A stretch of DNA of 64,000 nt from Streptomyces sp. cf386 (GTDB taxonomy: Bacteria; Actinomycetota; Actinomycetes; Streptomycetales; Streptomycetaceae): contig NZ_FNHV01000011.1 of NCBI RefSeq assembly GCF_900103585.1, forward strand, positions 128,280-192,279. The letters are read 5' to 3'. The notes beneath the pieces were generated by a model. It had not been told where the DNA came from and searched no databases. It saw only the letters and a program-made list of their open reading frames with translations. How positions within the stretch are numbered: position 1 is the first letter of the stretch; the number at the start of each line of letters is the position of its first letter. Positions 42,374 through 49,908 of this stretch are shown here, in pieces. The position numbers and the translations under genes are program-made.

Positions 42374-43234
42374 TCACACCGCCTCCGCCCGCCGCACGAT
42401 CCGCAGCGCCCACCACATCCCCAGCCCCTCCAGCACCCCGCCGACCACCAGGCAGGCGAGCCCCGCCCCGGTATGGAGCAGCACATGCAGTGGGTCGGCC
42501 CCCATGGCGGCACCAAGCAGCAGCCCGAGGACCGGCAGCCCGGCGAGCATCAACACCGTCGACCGCGCCCCTGCCAACTGAGCGCGCAGATCGGCGCGTT
42601 GGTCTCGCTGCGCCCGCAACGCCCCTTCCAGCCGTTCGAGTCCGGCCGCGAGCCCGGCGCCCTGATCCACGGCAACCCGCCAGCACGCCGCCAGCCCCAA
42701 CAGACCTTCGGCACCCGGCTGCCGTGCGGCGGAGGCGAGCGCGCCCGGCACATCCCCGCCGAACCGCGCCGCGGCCAGCACCGCGCCCTGCGCTTCGCCG
42801 AGCCCACCGGAGTCCCACGCCGCCCGCAGCAACGCCTCACCCGGCTGCCGTCCGGCCCGCACCTCCCCGGCGAGTGCCCCGCACAACGCGATCACCGCGT
42901 CCCCGCGACGCTCCCGTGCCCGCCGCGCCTCCCGGGCCAGCCGTGCCTTCCTCAGCAACGGCACCCCGGCCGCCCCCGCGACGACCGGCAGCACCGAGGA
43001 CCCCAGCACGCCCAGCACCAGCCCGACGACCGGCGCCCACCACTCGGCCCGCAACCGCCCTCGTAGTCGCCCCAGCTCCCCGGCCAACTGCCGCCAGCCG
43101 GGAGGCCCGGCTCCCACCGCCCCACCGCCTGCAAGCAGCAACTGAGCCCGCCGCGCCCCGGAGTTGCGCCCGCCCAGCAAGCAGACCGCCGCCCCGAGAC
43201 ACACCACGGCAGCGCCCAACGACATCTCACCCAT
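42374..43234 (-). CDS. tadB: TadB-like type II secretion F protein
   Basis: This second T2SF-type membrane protein (286 residues) has hydrophobic segments at each end and the helical T2SF core between (GDAVIALCGALAGEVRAGRQ, then CWRVAVDQGAGLAAGLERLE). The arrangement of tadA–tadB–tadC matches other actinobacterial Tad loci (Rv3657c–Rv3659c). It starts 17 bases after tadA. A second ATG three codons downstream is an alternative. Confidence 0.88.
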   Translation of the reverse strand: MGEMSLGAAVVCLGAAVCLLGGRNSGARRAQLLLAGGGAVGAGPPGWRQLAGELGRLRGRLRAEWWAPVVGLVLGVLGSSVLPVVAGAAGVPLLRKARLAREARRARERRGDAVIALCGALAGEVRAGRQPGEALLRAAWDSGGLGEAQGAVLAAARFGGDVPGALASAARQPGAEGLLGLAACWRVAVDQGAGLAAGLERLEGALRAQRDQRADLRAQLAGARSTVLMLAGLPVLGLLLGAAMGADPLHVLLHTGAGLACLVVGGVLEGLGMWWALRIVRRAEAV

Positions 43235-43251
43235 TCAGCTCACCGAGCCCT

Positions 43252-44823
43252 TCACGATTCACCGAACCCCTCACGAACAGCGAGTCCCGGCACGCCGCCC
43301 GCACCCTCACGACCCGCACCCTCACCACTCCCAGCCCGAAGCAGCCCCCGCAGCCGCTCCCAGCCCTGCTCGCACGCGAACGCCTCCGCGCCCCACCGCA
43401 GCGCCGGCACCGTCCGCACCAGCCCCGACGGATCCCGCTCCAGCACATGGACCTCGGCGATCCGCCGCCGCCCGGTCCGATCACGCACAAGGTGGAGTAC
43501 GACCGACAGCGCGGCTGCCAACTGGCTGTGCAGCGCGGCCCGGTCGAGCCCTGCCGCCATGCCGAGCGCCTCAAGGCGGGCAGGGACGTCGGCTGCCGCA
43601 TTCGCATGGACGGTCCCGCAGCCTCCTTCGTGGCCGGTGTTCAACGCGGCCAGCAGATGGACCACTTCGGGCCCGCGCACCTCGCCCACGACCAGCCGGT
43701 CCGGGCGCATCCGCAGCGCCTGCCGCACCAGGTCCTCGAGGGTGACCAGCCCGGCGCCCTCCTGATTGGCGGGTCTGCTCTCCAGCCGTACGACATGCGG
43801 ATGGTCCGGCCTGAGCTCCGCCGAGTCCTCCGCGAGCACGATCCGCTCGCCCGGCCCGACCAGCCCGAGCAACGCGCTCAGCAAGGTCGTCTTGCCGCTG
43901 CCGGTCCCACCGCTGACGACGAAGGACAGCCGCGCGTCGACCAGCGCCCGCAGCACCCAGTCCCCGCCCGGCGGCACCGTGCCCGCCGCGACCAGCTCGT
44001 CGAGCGTGAACGCCCGCGGCCGTACGACCCGCAGGGACAGACAGGCGCAGCCGACGGCGACCGGTGGCAGCACCGCGTGCAGCCGCGTCCCGTCGGGCAG
44101 CCGGGCATCCACCCAGGGCCGCGCGTCGTCCAGCCGTCGCCCGGCCACCGCGGCGAGGCGCTGCGCGAGGCGTCGTACGGCCGCCACGTCCGGGAAGGAC
44201 ACGGAAGTCAGCTCCAGGCCGCCGCCGCGGTCGACCCAGACCCGGTCCGGCGCCGACACCAGCACATCCGTCACGGACGGATCGGCGAGCAGTGGCTCCA
44301 GCGGCCCGCTCCCGACCAGCTCGGACCGCAACTGCTCGGCCGCCCCGAGGACTTCGGCGTCCCCCAACACCCTGCCCTGCTCCCGCAGAGCCTGCGCCAC
44401 GCGCGCGGGCGTCGGTTCGGCCCCGCTCTCGACCAGCCACTGCCGCACCCCGTCGAGCAGCCCGGATGGCATGCCCACCCGGGCCGCCGTCCCGTCCGAC
44501 GCCCAACGAGCAGCCGACAGACCAGCCGGATCGGCCGGCTCCCGCAGCGCAGTGGCCGTATCCACCGTGTGGTCGAACTCCCGCCCCACAGCGGCCGTAC
44601 CCACCGCACGGGCCGACTCCCGCCCTACAGCGGCCGTACTGCCCAAGCGGTCCGGCAATCCCCGCGCGGCGGCGTCACTCGCCGCGCCGTCCAACGCCCA
44701 CCGCGGCGTGGCCCTACGCCCCCGGCCCGTTTCCGCACCGCCCGACCGCCACCGCTCGGGAGCCGCCCGCGCCGAACCGACTGCGCTGCCACTCACCCAT
44801 GTGAGCCCCGACGCCGTCCTCAT
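43252..44823 (-). CDS. tadA: TadA/CpaF-type secretion ATPase
   Basis: This hexameric ATPase powers Flp pilus assembly. The core is complete: the N-terminal domain with LEPLLADPSVTDVLVSAPDR, Walker A in VVSGGTGSGKTTLL, Asp box, Walker B in RMRPDRLVVGEVRGPE, and the His box (HEGGCGTVHANAA). About 110 Arg/Ala/Asp-rich residues of low complexity precede the conserved part, longer than typical homologues. A shorter start further in, for example near GLLDGVRQWLVESGAE, is possible. The ATG shown overlaps the previous stop in ATGA, which supports it. The C-terminal tail of about 30 residues is variable. Confidence 0.92.
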   Translation of the reverse strand: MRTASGLTWVSGSAVGSARAAPERWRSGGAETGRGRRATPRWALDGAASDAAARGLPDRLGSTAAVGRESARAVGTAAVGREFDHTVDTATALREPADPAGLSAARWASDGTAARVGMPSGLLDGVRQWLVESGAEPTPARVAQALREQGRVLGDAEVLGAAEQLRSELVGSGPLEPLLADPSVTDVLVSAPDRVWVDRGGGLELTSVSFPDVAAVRRLAQRLAAVAGRRLDDARPWVDARLPDGTRLHAVLPPVAVGCACLSLRVVRPRAFTLDELVAAGTVPPGGDWVLRALVDARLSFVVSGGTGSGKTTLLSALLGLVGPGERIVLAEDSAELRPDHPHVVRLESRPANQEGAGLVTLEDLVRQALRMRPDRLVVGEVRGPEVVHLLAALNTGHEGGCGTVHANAAADVPARLEALGMAAGLDRAALHSQLAAALSVVLHLVRDRTGRRRIAEVHVLERDPSGLVRTVPALRWGAEAFACEQGWERLRGLLRAGSGEGAGREGAGGVPGLAVREGFGES

Positions 44824-45932
44824 GCCGCCCTCGCTTCCAGCAACGCCCGCTCCCAGACCTCCTGGCAGAACCGAGCCAGCGGCCCCCGCCCCACCGCGCC
44901 CGGCGGAGCCTTGCTCTCGTGCGGGCGCAGCAGGCCCGACTCGATCGGCACCTCGCCGACGAGGGGGAGGTCCAGCAGCCGGGCCACCTCCCGGTCGTCG
45001 AGCCCGGGCGCGTACGGCCCGCGTACGGCCACCCGCAGATCCCGCAGGACCATCCGGACCGCCGAGGCCACCTGCCGGGCCGCGGCGACGGCGCGCAGTT
45101 CGGCGGGGACCACGAGGATCCCGACGTCGAGCTGGGCGAGTGCCTCCGCGACCCCGTCGTCGATACGGCGGGGCAGGTCGACGACGACCGCGCCGCCCCG
45201 GCGCCGGGCAGCGGCAAGCACCGCGCGCATGGCCTGCGGAGGTACAACGAGGCAGTCGCCGCGATCCCAGCTCAGCACCCGCAGGGAGTGGAGTTTCGGC
45301 AGGGACTCCTCCAGAGCTCCGCTGCCGAGTCGGCCGCGCGAGCCGGCGAACGCGGGCCAGCGCAGGCCCTCGGTGGCCTCGCCGCCAAGGAGGACATCGA
45401 GTCCGCCACCGAGTGGATCGGCGTCCACGAGCAGTGTGCGCAGTCCCTCACGTGCGGCGGTGACGGCGAGGGCGCACGCGAGCGTGGACGCTCCGGCCCC
45501 GCCGCGACCGCCGATGACGCCGACGGTGAGGGCCGGCCTGCCGACGCCCTCGGCGACGTCGGCGATGCGGTCGACCAGCCACTGCTCGCCGTCCGGCAGC
45601 ATCAGGACGTGATCGGCGCCGATCTCGACAGCCCGACGCCAGACCCCCGAGTCGTCCTGGTCCCGGCCGACCAGCACCACTCCACGCCTCCGTCCGGCCC
45701 CACGCACGCGGCGTGCGGCGTCGTCGCCGACCAGGACGAGCGGCGCGGCCTCCCAACTGCCTCTGGGCGCGGGCACCCCAGGGTGGACCTCGGGTGTGGC
45801 GCCGGCCGCCGCGCACAGGCGCAGCAGGTCGTCGAGCAGTTCGGCGTCCTCGGTGACGATCAATGGCTTGCCCGGGCGCCCGGAGGCGGTGGGCGGCGGA
45901 TCGTGTGTGACAGCTGCGGTCACGGTTTCCAT
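44820..45932 (-). CDS. CpaE-like septum-site/Tad localisation ATPase
   Basis: This MinD/ParA-superfamily protein of about 370 residues has an N-terminal receiver-like domain (PLIVTEDAELLDDLLRLCAA) and a deviant P-loop ATPase. Walker A reads VIGGRGGAGASTLACALA, where the usual GKT/S is GAST, as in actinobacterial CpaE/Ssd (Rv3660c) proteins, so ATPase activity may be weak. DADPLGGGLDVLLGG is the Walker A' region and VVVDLPRRIDD the Walker B. AAGGGGG touches the ATG at 45932; a GTG three codons on has better spacing (9 bases), so the start is ambiguous. It heads the Tad operon and is thought to place the pilus machine or control septation. Confidence 0.88.
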   Translation of the reverse strand: METVTAAVTHDPPPTASGRPGKPLIVTEDAELLDDLLRLCAAAGATPEVHPGVPAPRGSWEAAPLVLVGDDAARRVRGAGRRRGVVLVGRDQDDSGVWRRAVEIGADHVLMLPDGEQWLVDRIADVAEGVGRPALTVGVIGGRGGAGASTLACALAVTAAREGLRTLLVDADPLGGGLDVLLGGEATEGLRWPAFAGSRGRLGSGALEESLPKLHSLRVLSWDRGDCLVVPPQAMRAVLAAARRRGGAVVVDLPRRIDDGVAEALAQLDVGILVVPAELRAVAAARQVASAVRMVLRDLRVAVRGPYAPGLDDREVARLLDLPLVGEVPIESGLLRPHESKAPPGAVGRGPLARFCQEVWERALLEARAA

Positions 45933-45985
45933 CCCCCTTCGCTGCATCACTCGCGCAGCCCTGCGGCCCCGCGAATCCCAAACAT

Positions 45986-46019
45986 GTGAAGAACCGGCAA
46001 CCGGCCTCCATATGAACGG
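45986..46019. repeat. Dispersed element upstream of the Tad operon (copy 2)
   Basis: This is a second copy of the GTGAAGAACCGG … AACCGGCCTCCATA … GAAC element seen at 25735–25772. It is shorter by five bases in the middle. It lies just upstream of the CpaE-like gene. Further GGAACCGGCC copies follow at about 46026 and 46051. Confidence 0.65.
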
Positions 46020-46337
46020 CCGATAGGAACCGGCCAAACACGCCCGACTAACCGGAACCGGCCATGAAGTCGGCCCGGGCCGGACGCACTGGAATCACGG
46101 TGCAGCGATCCCGGAAATCGTGTGGATCTTGGTCGATAACTGTGGACAACTCGGCGGTTGTGAATATCGCCGTCACCCATACCGGTGACCCCCGCACCGA
46201 CCCCTGTGCGACTTCCGCAGAGCAGCGCGACGACTACGCAGGGTCACGGATCACGAGCACACCGATGAGACGGCAGCAGCCGCCTGGCCACGGCCCCTCG
46301 GCCGCACTCGAAGAGAGAAAACCCACCCGGACATGCG

Positions 46338-46425
46338 ACGACCCCCGCCGGGGGGGAGAGCGGGGGTCGTCTCCACGGCCGACTCGGGGGGGGGAGGAGT
46401 CGGACCGGGTTAGCACGGTCGCGAA
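46338..46425 (-). ncRNA. 6C small RNA
   Basis: On the minus strand two hairpins follow each other, each with a cytosine-run loop. CCGACTC/GAGTCGG (46379–46385 with 46397–46403) has a loop with nine C. ACGACCCCCGC/GCGGGGGTCGT (46338–46348 with 46360–46370) has a loop with seven C. Two stem-loops with six or more C define the 6C RNA (Rfam RF01066), conserved in actinobacteria. In M. tuberculosis the homologue (B11) lies between Rv3660c and Rv3661, exactly this gene pair (CpaE-like, HAD phosphatase). The 5' end is estimated. The second hairpin, followed downstream by a T-rich tract, is the probable terminator. In mycobacteria 6C binds G-rich ribosome sites of mRNAs. Confidence 0.88.
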
Positions 46426-46506
46426 CGATCCGTGACTTCCATGGTGTACCCGAGAGCCCTCTCAGGCAAACCCACGCGCCCACCTTACGCCGAATGGGCT
46501 GCGCCT

Positions 46507-47340
46507 ATGCTCGGGGTCGTGGAAAACCACTCCTTGCCCCGCACAGCCGCCTTCTTTGACCTGGACAAGACGGTCATTGCGAAGTCGAGCACGCTCACGT
46601 TCAGCAAGTCGTTCTACCAAGGCGGTCTGATCAACCGCAGGGCCGCGTTGCGGACCGCATATGCCCAGTTCGTCTTCCGAGTCGGCGGTATGGACCATGA
46701 CCAGATGGAGCGCACGCGCAAGTACCTCTCCGCGCTCGTCCGCGGCTGGAACGTCCAGCAGGTCAAGGAGATCGTCGCCGAGACGCTGCACGACCTGATC
46801 GACCCGATCATCTACGACGAGGCCGCCTCCCTCATCGAGGAGCACCACACGGCCGGCCGCGACGTCGTGATCGTGTCCACGTCGGGCGCCGAGGTGGTCG
46901 AGCCGATCGGCGAGTTGCTCGGCGCCGACCGCGTGGTGGCCACCCGCATGGTCGTGGGCGACGACGGCTGCTTCACCGGGGAGGTGGAGTACTACGCATA
47001 CGGCCCGACGAAGGCCGAGGCGATCATGGAACTGGCCGAGTCCGAGGGCTACGACCTCTCCCGGTGCTACGCCTACAGCGACTCGGCCACCGACTTGCCG
47101 ATGCTTCAGGCCGTCGGCCGGCCGCATGCCGTGAACCCCGACCGCGCGCTGCGCCGCGAGGCACTCGCGCGCGGGTGGCCGATTCTCGACTTCCACCGCC
47201 CCGTTCGGCTCAAGAAGCGCATCCCCACATTCTCGGTACCACCGCGTCCCGCCCTTCTCGCGGCCGCCGCCGTAGGAGCCGCCGCGGCCACCGCGGGCCT
47301 CGTCTGGTACGCGAGTCGACGCCGTACGGCACTCGCCTGA
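46507..47340 (+). CDS. HAD-superfamily phosphatase (SerB-like, IB subclass)
   Basis: The phosphatase of about 277 residues has the nucleophile motif FFDLDKT (D18, D20), the VIVSTSG threonine/serine motif and the YAYSDSATDLPML acid motif. The cap is a helical type (TRKYLSALVRGWNVQQVKEI). The C-terminus has a membrane-anchoring helix (AAAAVGAAAATAGLVWYASR) preceded by a basic stretch. It corresponds to Rv3661 and SCO3559-type proteins next to the Tad operon. The ATG at 46507 was chosen for the position of the first beta strand; an ATG 25 codons earlier would overlap the 6C RNA promoter. Members hydrolyse small phosphates such as phosphoserine or lysophospholipids; the substrate is unknown. Confidence 0.88.
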   Translation: MLGVVENHSLPRTAAFFDLDKTVIAKSSTLTFSKSFYQGGLINRRAALRTAYAQFVFRVGGMDHDQMERTRKYLSALVRGWNVQQVKEIVAETLHDLIDPIIYDEAASLIEEHHTAGRDVVIVSTSGAEVVEPIGELLGADRVVATRMVVGDDGCFTGEVEYYAYGPTKAEAIMELAESEGYDLSRCYAYSDSATDLPMLQAVGRPHAVNPDRALRREALARGWPILDFHRPVRLKKRIPTFSVPPRPALLAAAAVGAAAATAGLVWYASRRRTALA

Positions 47341-47389
47341 CCTGCGCGGCCCGGGTTCCGGATGCCCTGTTCGGCACACCGGCGCCCTT

Positions 47390-47419
47390 TTGACACCTTT
47401 TTGAGAGTAAAAGTAAAGA
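47390..47419 (+). promoter_or_regulatory. Promoter of the 6S-like RNA candidate
   Basis: TTGACA (47390–47395) is followed after 18 bases by TAAAGA (47414–47419). It lies in an AT-rich window downstream of the phosphatase gene. The predicted start is near 47426, upstream of a structured region without a coding signal. Confidence 0.5.
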
Positions 47420-47425
47420 ACTGCA

Positions 47426-47723
47426 GCCAGGGCTTCCGCTTGGTTGGGTCCTGGAGTACAAAGGACTCAACGGCCCGCGAGACCAAGGACATCCGAAAGG
47501 ATCACCTTTAATACGCATTTGGCCCCACGGACCGAGCATGAACATTGGGCACCCACGCGACGTCGACCCGTCGATTACGGGCCAGCCGCACCAGGTGACG
47601 GGCAAAGTTCCCGACCTGATGGGCAACATATCGAGGACGCTTGGTAACCCGGTGAACATGCCAGCGGCGGTACGAATCCTCGTACCGCCGCAACTCGTTC
47701 GAGCCCCCGTGTGGGGCTTTTCT
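47426..47723 (+). ncRNA. Structured RNA, probably 6S-like
   Basis: No reading frame is convincing, but the region folds well. GCATG–AA–CATTGGG (47536–47549) pairs with CCCGGTG–AA–CATGC (47648–47661), enclosing a long irregular stem with the hairpin CCAGGT/ACCTG plus CGGG/CCCG (47591–47618). A perfect 12-bp hairpin GCGGCGGTACGA/TCGTACCGCCGC (47664–47691) and an intrinsic terminator AGCCCC/GGGGCT with TTTTCT (47702–47723) close it. A long rod with symmetric bulges suits 6S RNA, which holds RNA polymerase. A 6S-like RNA has been reported beside SCO3559 in S. coelicolor, the same place. The 5' end is uncertain; about 200 bases (from 47,520) is the alternative. Confidence 0.6.
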
Positions 47724-47854
47724 CATGCCCTGCGGATCGCAGTCCGCAAAACGACGCCCCACGCGCGCGTGCGCCATGACGGCTCCACGCGCACCCGTGC
47801 TTCACGACAGCCCCACGCGCACGCGTACTTCACGACAGCCCCAACGCGCGCGAC

Positions 47855-48679
47855 CTACGCCGCCCCGCGCTGCAGCGCCTCGCACACCGCTGTCGACTCA
47901 CGCGCCCCGAGCTCGATCGCCTTGCCGCAGTGGGCGATCCAGGCGGCCATGCCCTCGGGCGTGCCGGAGACATAGCCGTCGAGCGCCGCCAGATAGGCCG
48001 CCCGGCCCAGTTCGGCGTGGCCGACCTCGGCCGGGCAGACGGACTTCGGGTCGAGGCCGCTGCCGACGAGGACGATGCGCTCGGCCGTTCGCGCGATCAG
48101 GCCGTTGTGGGACGTGAAGGGGCGCAGCGCGAGGAGTTCGCCGTGTACAACGGCGGCCGTCACCAAGGCGGGTGCCGAACCGCCGGCGATGATCAGCTCG
48201 GACAACCCCTCCAGACGGCCGTGCACCTCCGCCGCGCTCGGCGGCGCCAATTCGACCAGCGGCTCGTCGACCGGCTCGCCCTCCTGGCGCGGGCGCCCGA
48301 CCGTGTCGTCATCGCTCGCCGCGGCCACCAGGTGCAGCCGCGCCAGCACCCGTAGCGGAGACTGCCGCCAGATGGACAGCAGTTGGCCCGCCTCGGCGGT
48401 CAGCCGCAGGGCCGCGCCCATGACGCGGGCCTCGTCGTCACCGCTGAAGTCGGTTCGCCGACGGACCTCTTCAAGTGCCCATTCGGCGCCCGACAGCGCC
48501 GCGGAACCACGGGCTCCGCGCAGGGCCGCCTCGGAGGTGATCTCGTTGCTACGGCGTCGCATGATCCGGTGCCCGTAGACCCGGTCCACGGCCTTGCGCA
48601 CGGACTCAACGGACTCGGGCACCCCTGGCAGCGACCCGAGGGCCGCGAGCGGATCGGCGGTCGCGCCTGTCGTACTCAT
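47855..48679 (-). CDS. Degenerate Fic-fold protein (Rv3662c-like)
   Basis: The 274-residue protein has helices and one Fic-like segment: LRPFTSHNGLIAR, against the Fic consensus HPFxDGNGRxxR. The catalytic His is Arg, and the Gly and first Arg of GNGR are changed, so AMP-transfer activity is unlikely. An Arg-rich N-terminal block (HRIMRRRSNEITSEAALRGA) precedes it. The gene is conserved at this place in Streptomyces and mycobacteria and is often annotated 'oxidoreductase' without evidence. The ATG at 48679 has no ribosome site. A -10 hexamer TAGTGT ends seven bases before it, so the message is probably leaderless. The start lies inside a palindrome. Confidence 0.78.
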   Translation of the reverse strand: MSTTGATADPLAALGSLPGVPESVESVRKAVDRVYGHRIMRRRSNEITSEAALRGARGSAALSGAEWALEEVRRRTDFSGDDEARVMGAALRLTAEAGQLLSIWRQSPLRVLARLHLVAAASDDDTVGRPRQEGEPVDEPLVELAPPSAAEVHGRLEGLSELIIAGGSAPALVTAAVVHGELLALRPFTSHNGLIARTAERIVLVGSGLDPKSVCPAEVGHAELGRAAYLAALDGYVSGTPEGMAAWIAHCGKAIELGARESTAVCEALQRGAA

Positions 48680-48692
48680 GAGTACGACACTA
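48668..48692 (-). promoter_or_regulatory. Leaderless promoter with a perfect palindrome
   Basis: A 22-bp perfect palindrome (48668–48689) has arms TGTCGTACTCA and TGAGTACGACA and contains the start codon in its centre (CATG). The -10 TAGTGT (48692–48687 on the minus strand) overlaps its edge. A dimeric repressor on this site would block transcription; self-regulation by the Fic-like protein or another regulator is possible. Confidence 0.65.
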
Positions 48693-48833
48693 CGCGCCCA
48701 CCCCTCACCCGACACCGCAGCCCCAGCCCCCGTCGGACTTCGCCCTCATCAACGGGTCCGCACCCCACGATCGAGTGGCCTTCCCCCCACACGCCTGCCA
48801 CATACAGCTACCACCCCACTACTCTTCGTGAAC

Positions 48834-49844
48834 ATGAAAATTGCTTTCGTCGGGAAGGGCGGCAGCGGCAAGACGACCCTGTCCTCCCTGTTCATCCGCC
48901 AGCTCGCCTCGACCGGCGCACCGGTCGTCGCCGTCGACGCCGACATCAACCAGCACCTGGGAGCCGCGCTCGGACTCGACGAGGCGGAGGCCGCTGCGCT
49001 GCCCGCGATGGGCGAGCGATTGCCGCTGATCAAGGACTGGGTGCGCGGCTCCAATCCGCGGATCGCCTCCGTCGAGACGATGATCAAGACGACACCGCCC
49101 GGCGAGGGGTCACGGCTGCTGCGGGTGTCCGAGCGGAATCCGGTGTTCGACGCCTGCGCCCGGCCGGTGGAACTCGACGGCGGTGCCGTCCGTTTGATGG
49201 TCACCGGCCCCTTCACGGACTCCGACCTGGGAGTGGCCTGCTACCACTCCAAGACGGGGGCGGTGGAGCTGTTCCTGAACCACCTGGTGGACGGCCCCGA
49301 CGAGTACGTCGTGGTCGACATGACGGCGGGCTCGGACTCCTTCGCCTCCGGCATGTTCACCCGCTTCGACATCACGTTCCTCGTCGCCGAGCCGACCCGG
49401 AAGGGGGTCTCCGTCTATCGCCAGTACAAGGAGTACGCCCGCGACTTCGGAGTCGTCCTGAAGGTCGTCGGCAACAAGGTGCAGGGCCAGGACGACCTCG
49501 ACTTCCTCCGCGCCGAGGTCGGGGACGACCTGCTGGTGACCGTCGGGCACTCGGACTGGGTGCGCGCCATGGAGAAGGGCCGCCCGCCCAGGTTCGATCT
49601 CCTGGAGGACACCAACCGCCTCGCCTTGCGCCGGCTGCACACGGCCGTGGACGCGACGTACGAGCTGCGGGACTGGGAGCGCTACACGAGCCAGATGGTG
49701 CACTTCCATCTGAAGAACGCCCTGTCCTGGGGGAACGAGCGCACCGGGGCCGACCTGGCGGCGCAGATCGACCCCGGATTCGTCCTCGGCGAGAGCCTCA
49801 CCGCCCTGACTGAGGGCAACTCCCGCCTGACTCCGACCGCTTGA
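48834..49844 (+). CDS. CooC/MinD-type P-loop ATPase
   Basis: This 336-residue deviant-Walker ATPase has an intact N-terminal motif, KIAFVGKGGSGKTTLSSLF, the switch DADINQHLGAALGL and the hydrophobic VVVDMTAGSDSFASG block. CooC relatives insert nickel or support metal-enzyme maturation; others are ParA-like. No partner metalloenzyme is visible here. The ATG at 48834 begins the P-loop strand. TACTCT lies eight bases before it with no ribosome site, so this is another near-leaderless start. It is divergent from the Fic-like gene with 154 bases between and convergent with the deacetylase-like gene. The order matches the S. coelicolor locus. Confidence 0.85.
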   Translation: MKIAFVGKGGSGKTTLSSLFIRQLASTGAPVVAVDADINQHLGAALGLDEAEAAALPAMGERLPLIKDWVRGSNPRIASVETMIKTTPPGEGSRLLRVSERNPVFDACARPVELDGGAVRLMVTGPFTDSDLGVACYHSKTGAVELFLNHLVDGPDEYVVVDMTAGSDSFASGMFTRFDITFLVAEPTRKGVSVYRQYKEYARDFGVVLKVVGNKVQGQDDLDFLRAEVGDDLLVTVGHSDWVRAMEKGRPPRFDLLEDTNRLALRRLHTAVDATYELRDWERYTSQMVHFHLKNALSWGNERTGADLAAQIDPGFVLGESLTALTEGNSRLTPTA

Positions 49845-49908
49845 ACCTCCACGACCACTACCGCCCAACCCCTTCCCACCCCCCAACCTGCTTCCTACCG
49901 CCCAGCCG

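Noticed and set aside
41287-45612. 1441-codon open frame antisense to the Tad operon
   Set aside because: It crosses six well-supported genes on the other strand and has a Pro/Arg/Thr composition typical of frame shadows.
46340-46395. G-quadruplex-like G runs on the plus strand
   Set aside because: The same bases on the minus strand form the two C-loop hairpins of 6C RNA in the right genomic place, a more specific explanation.
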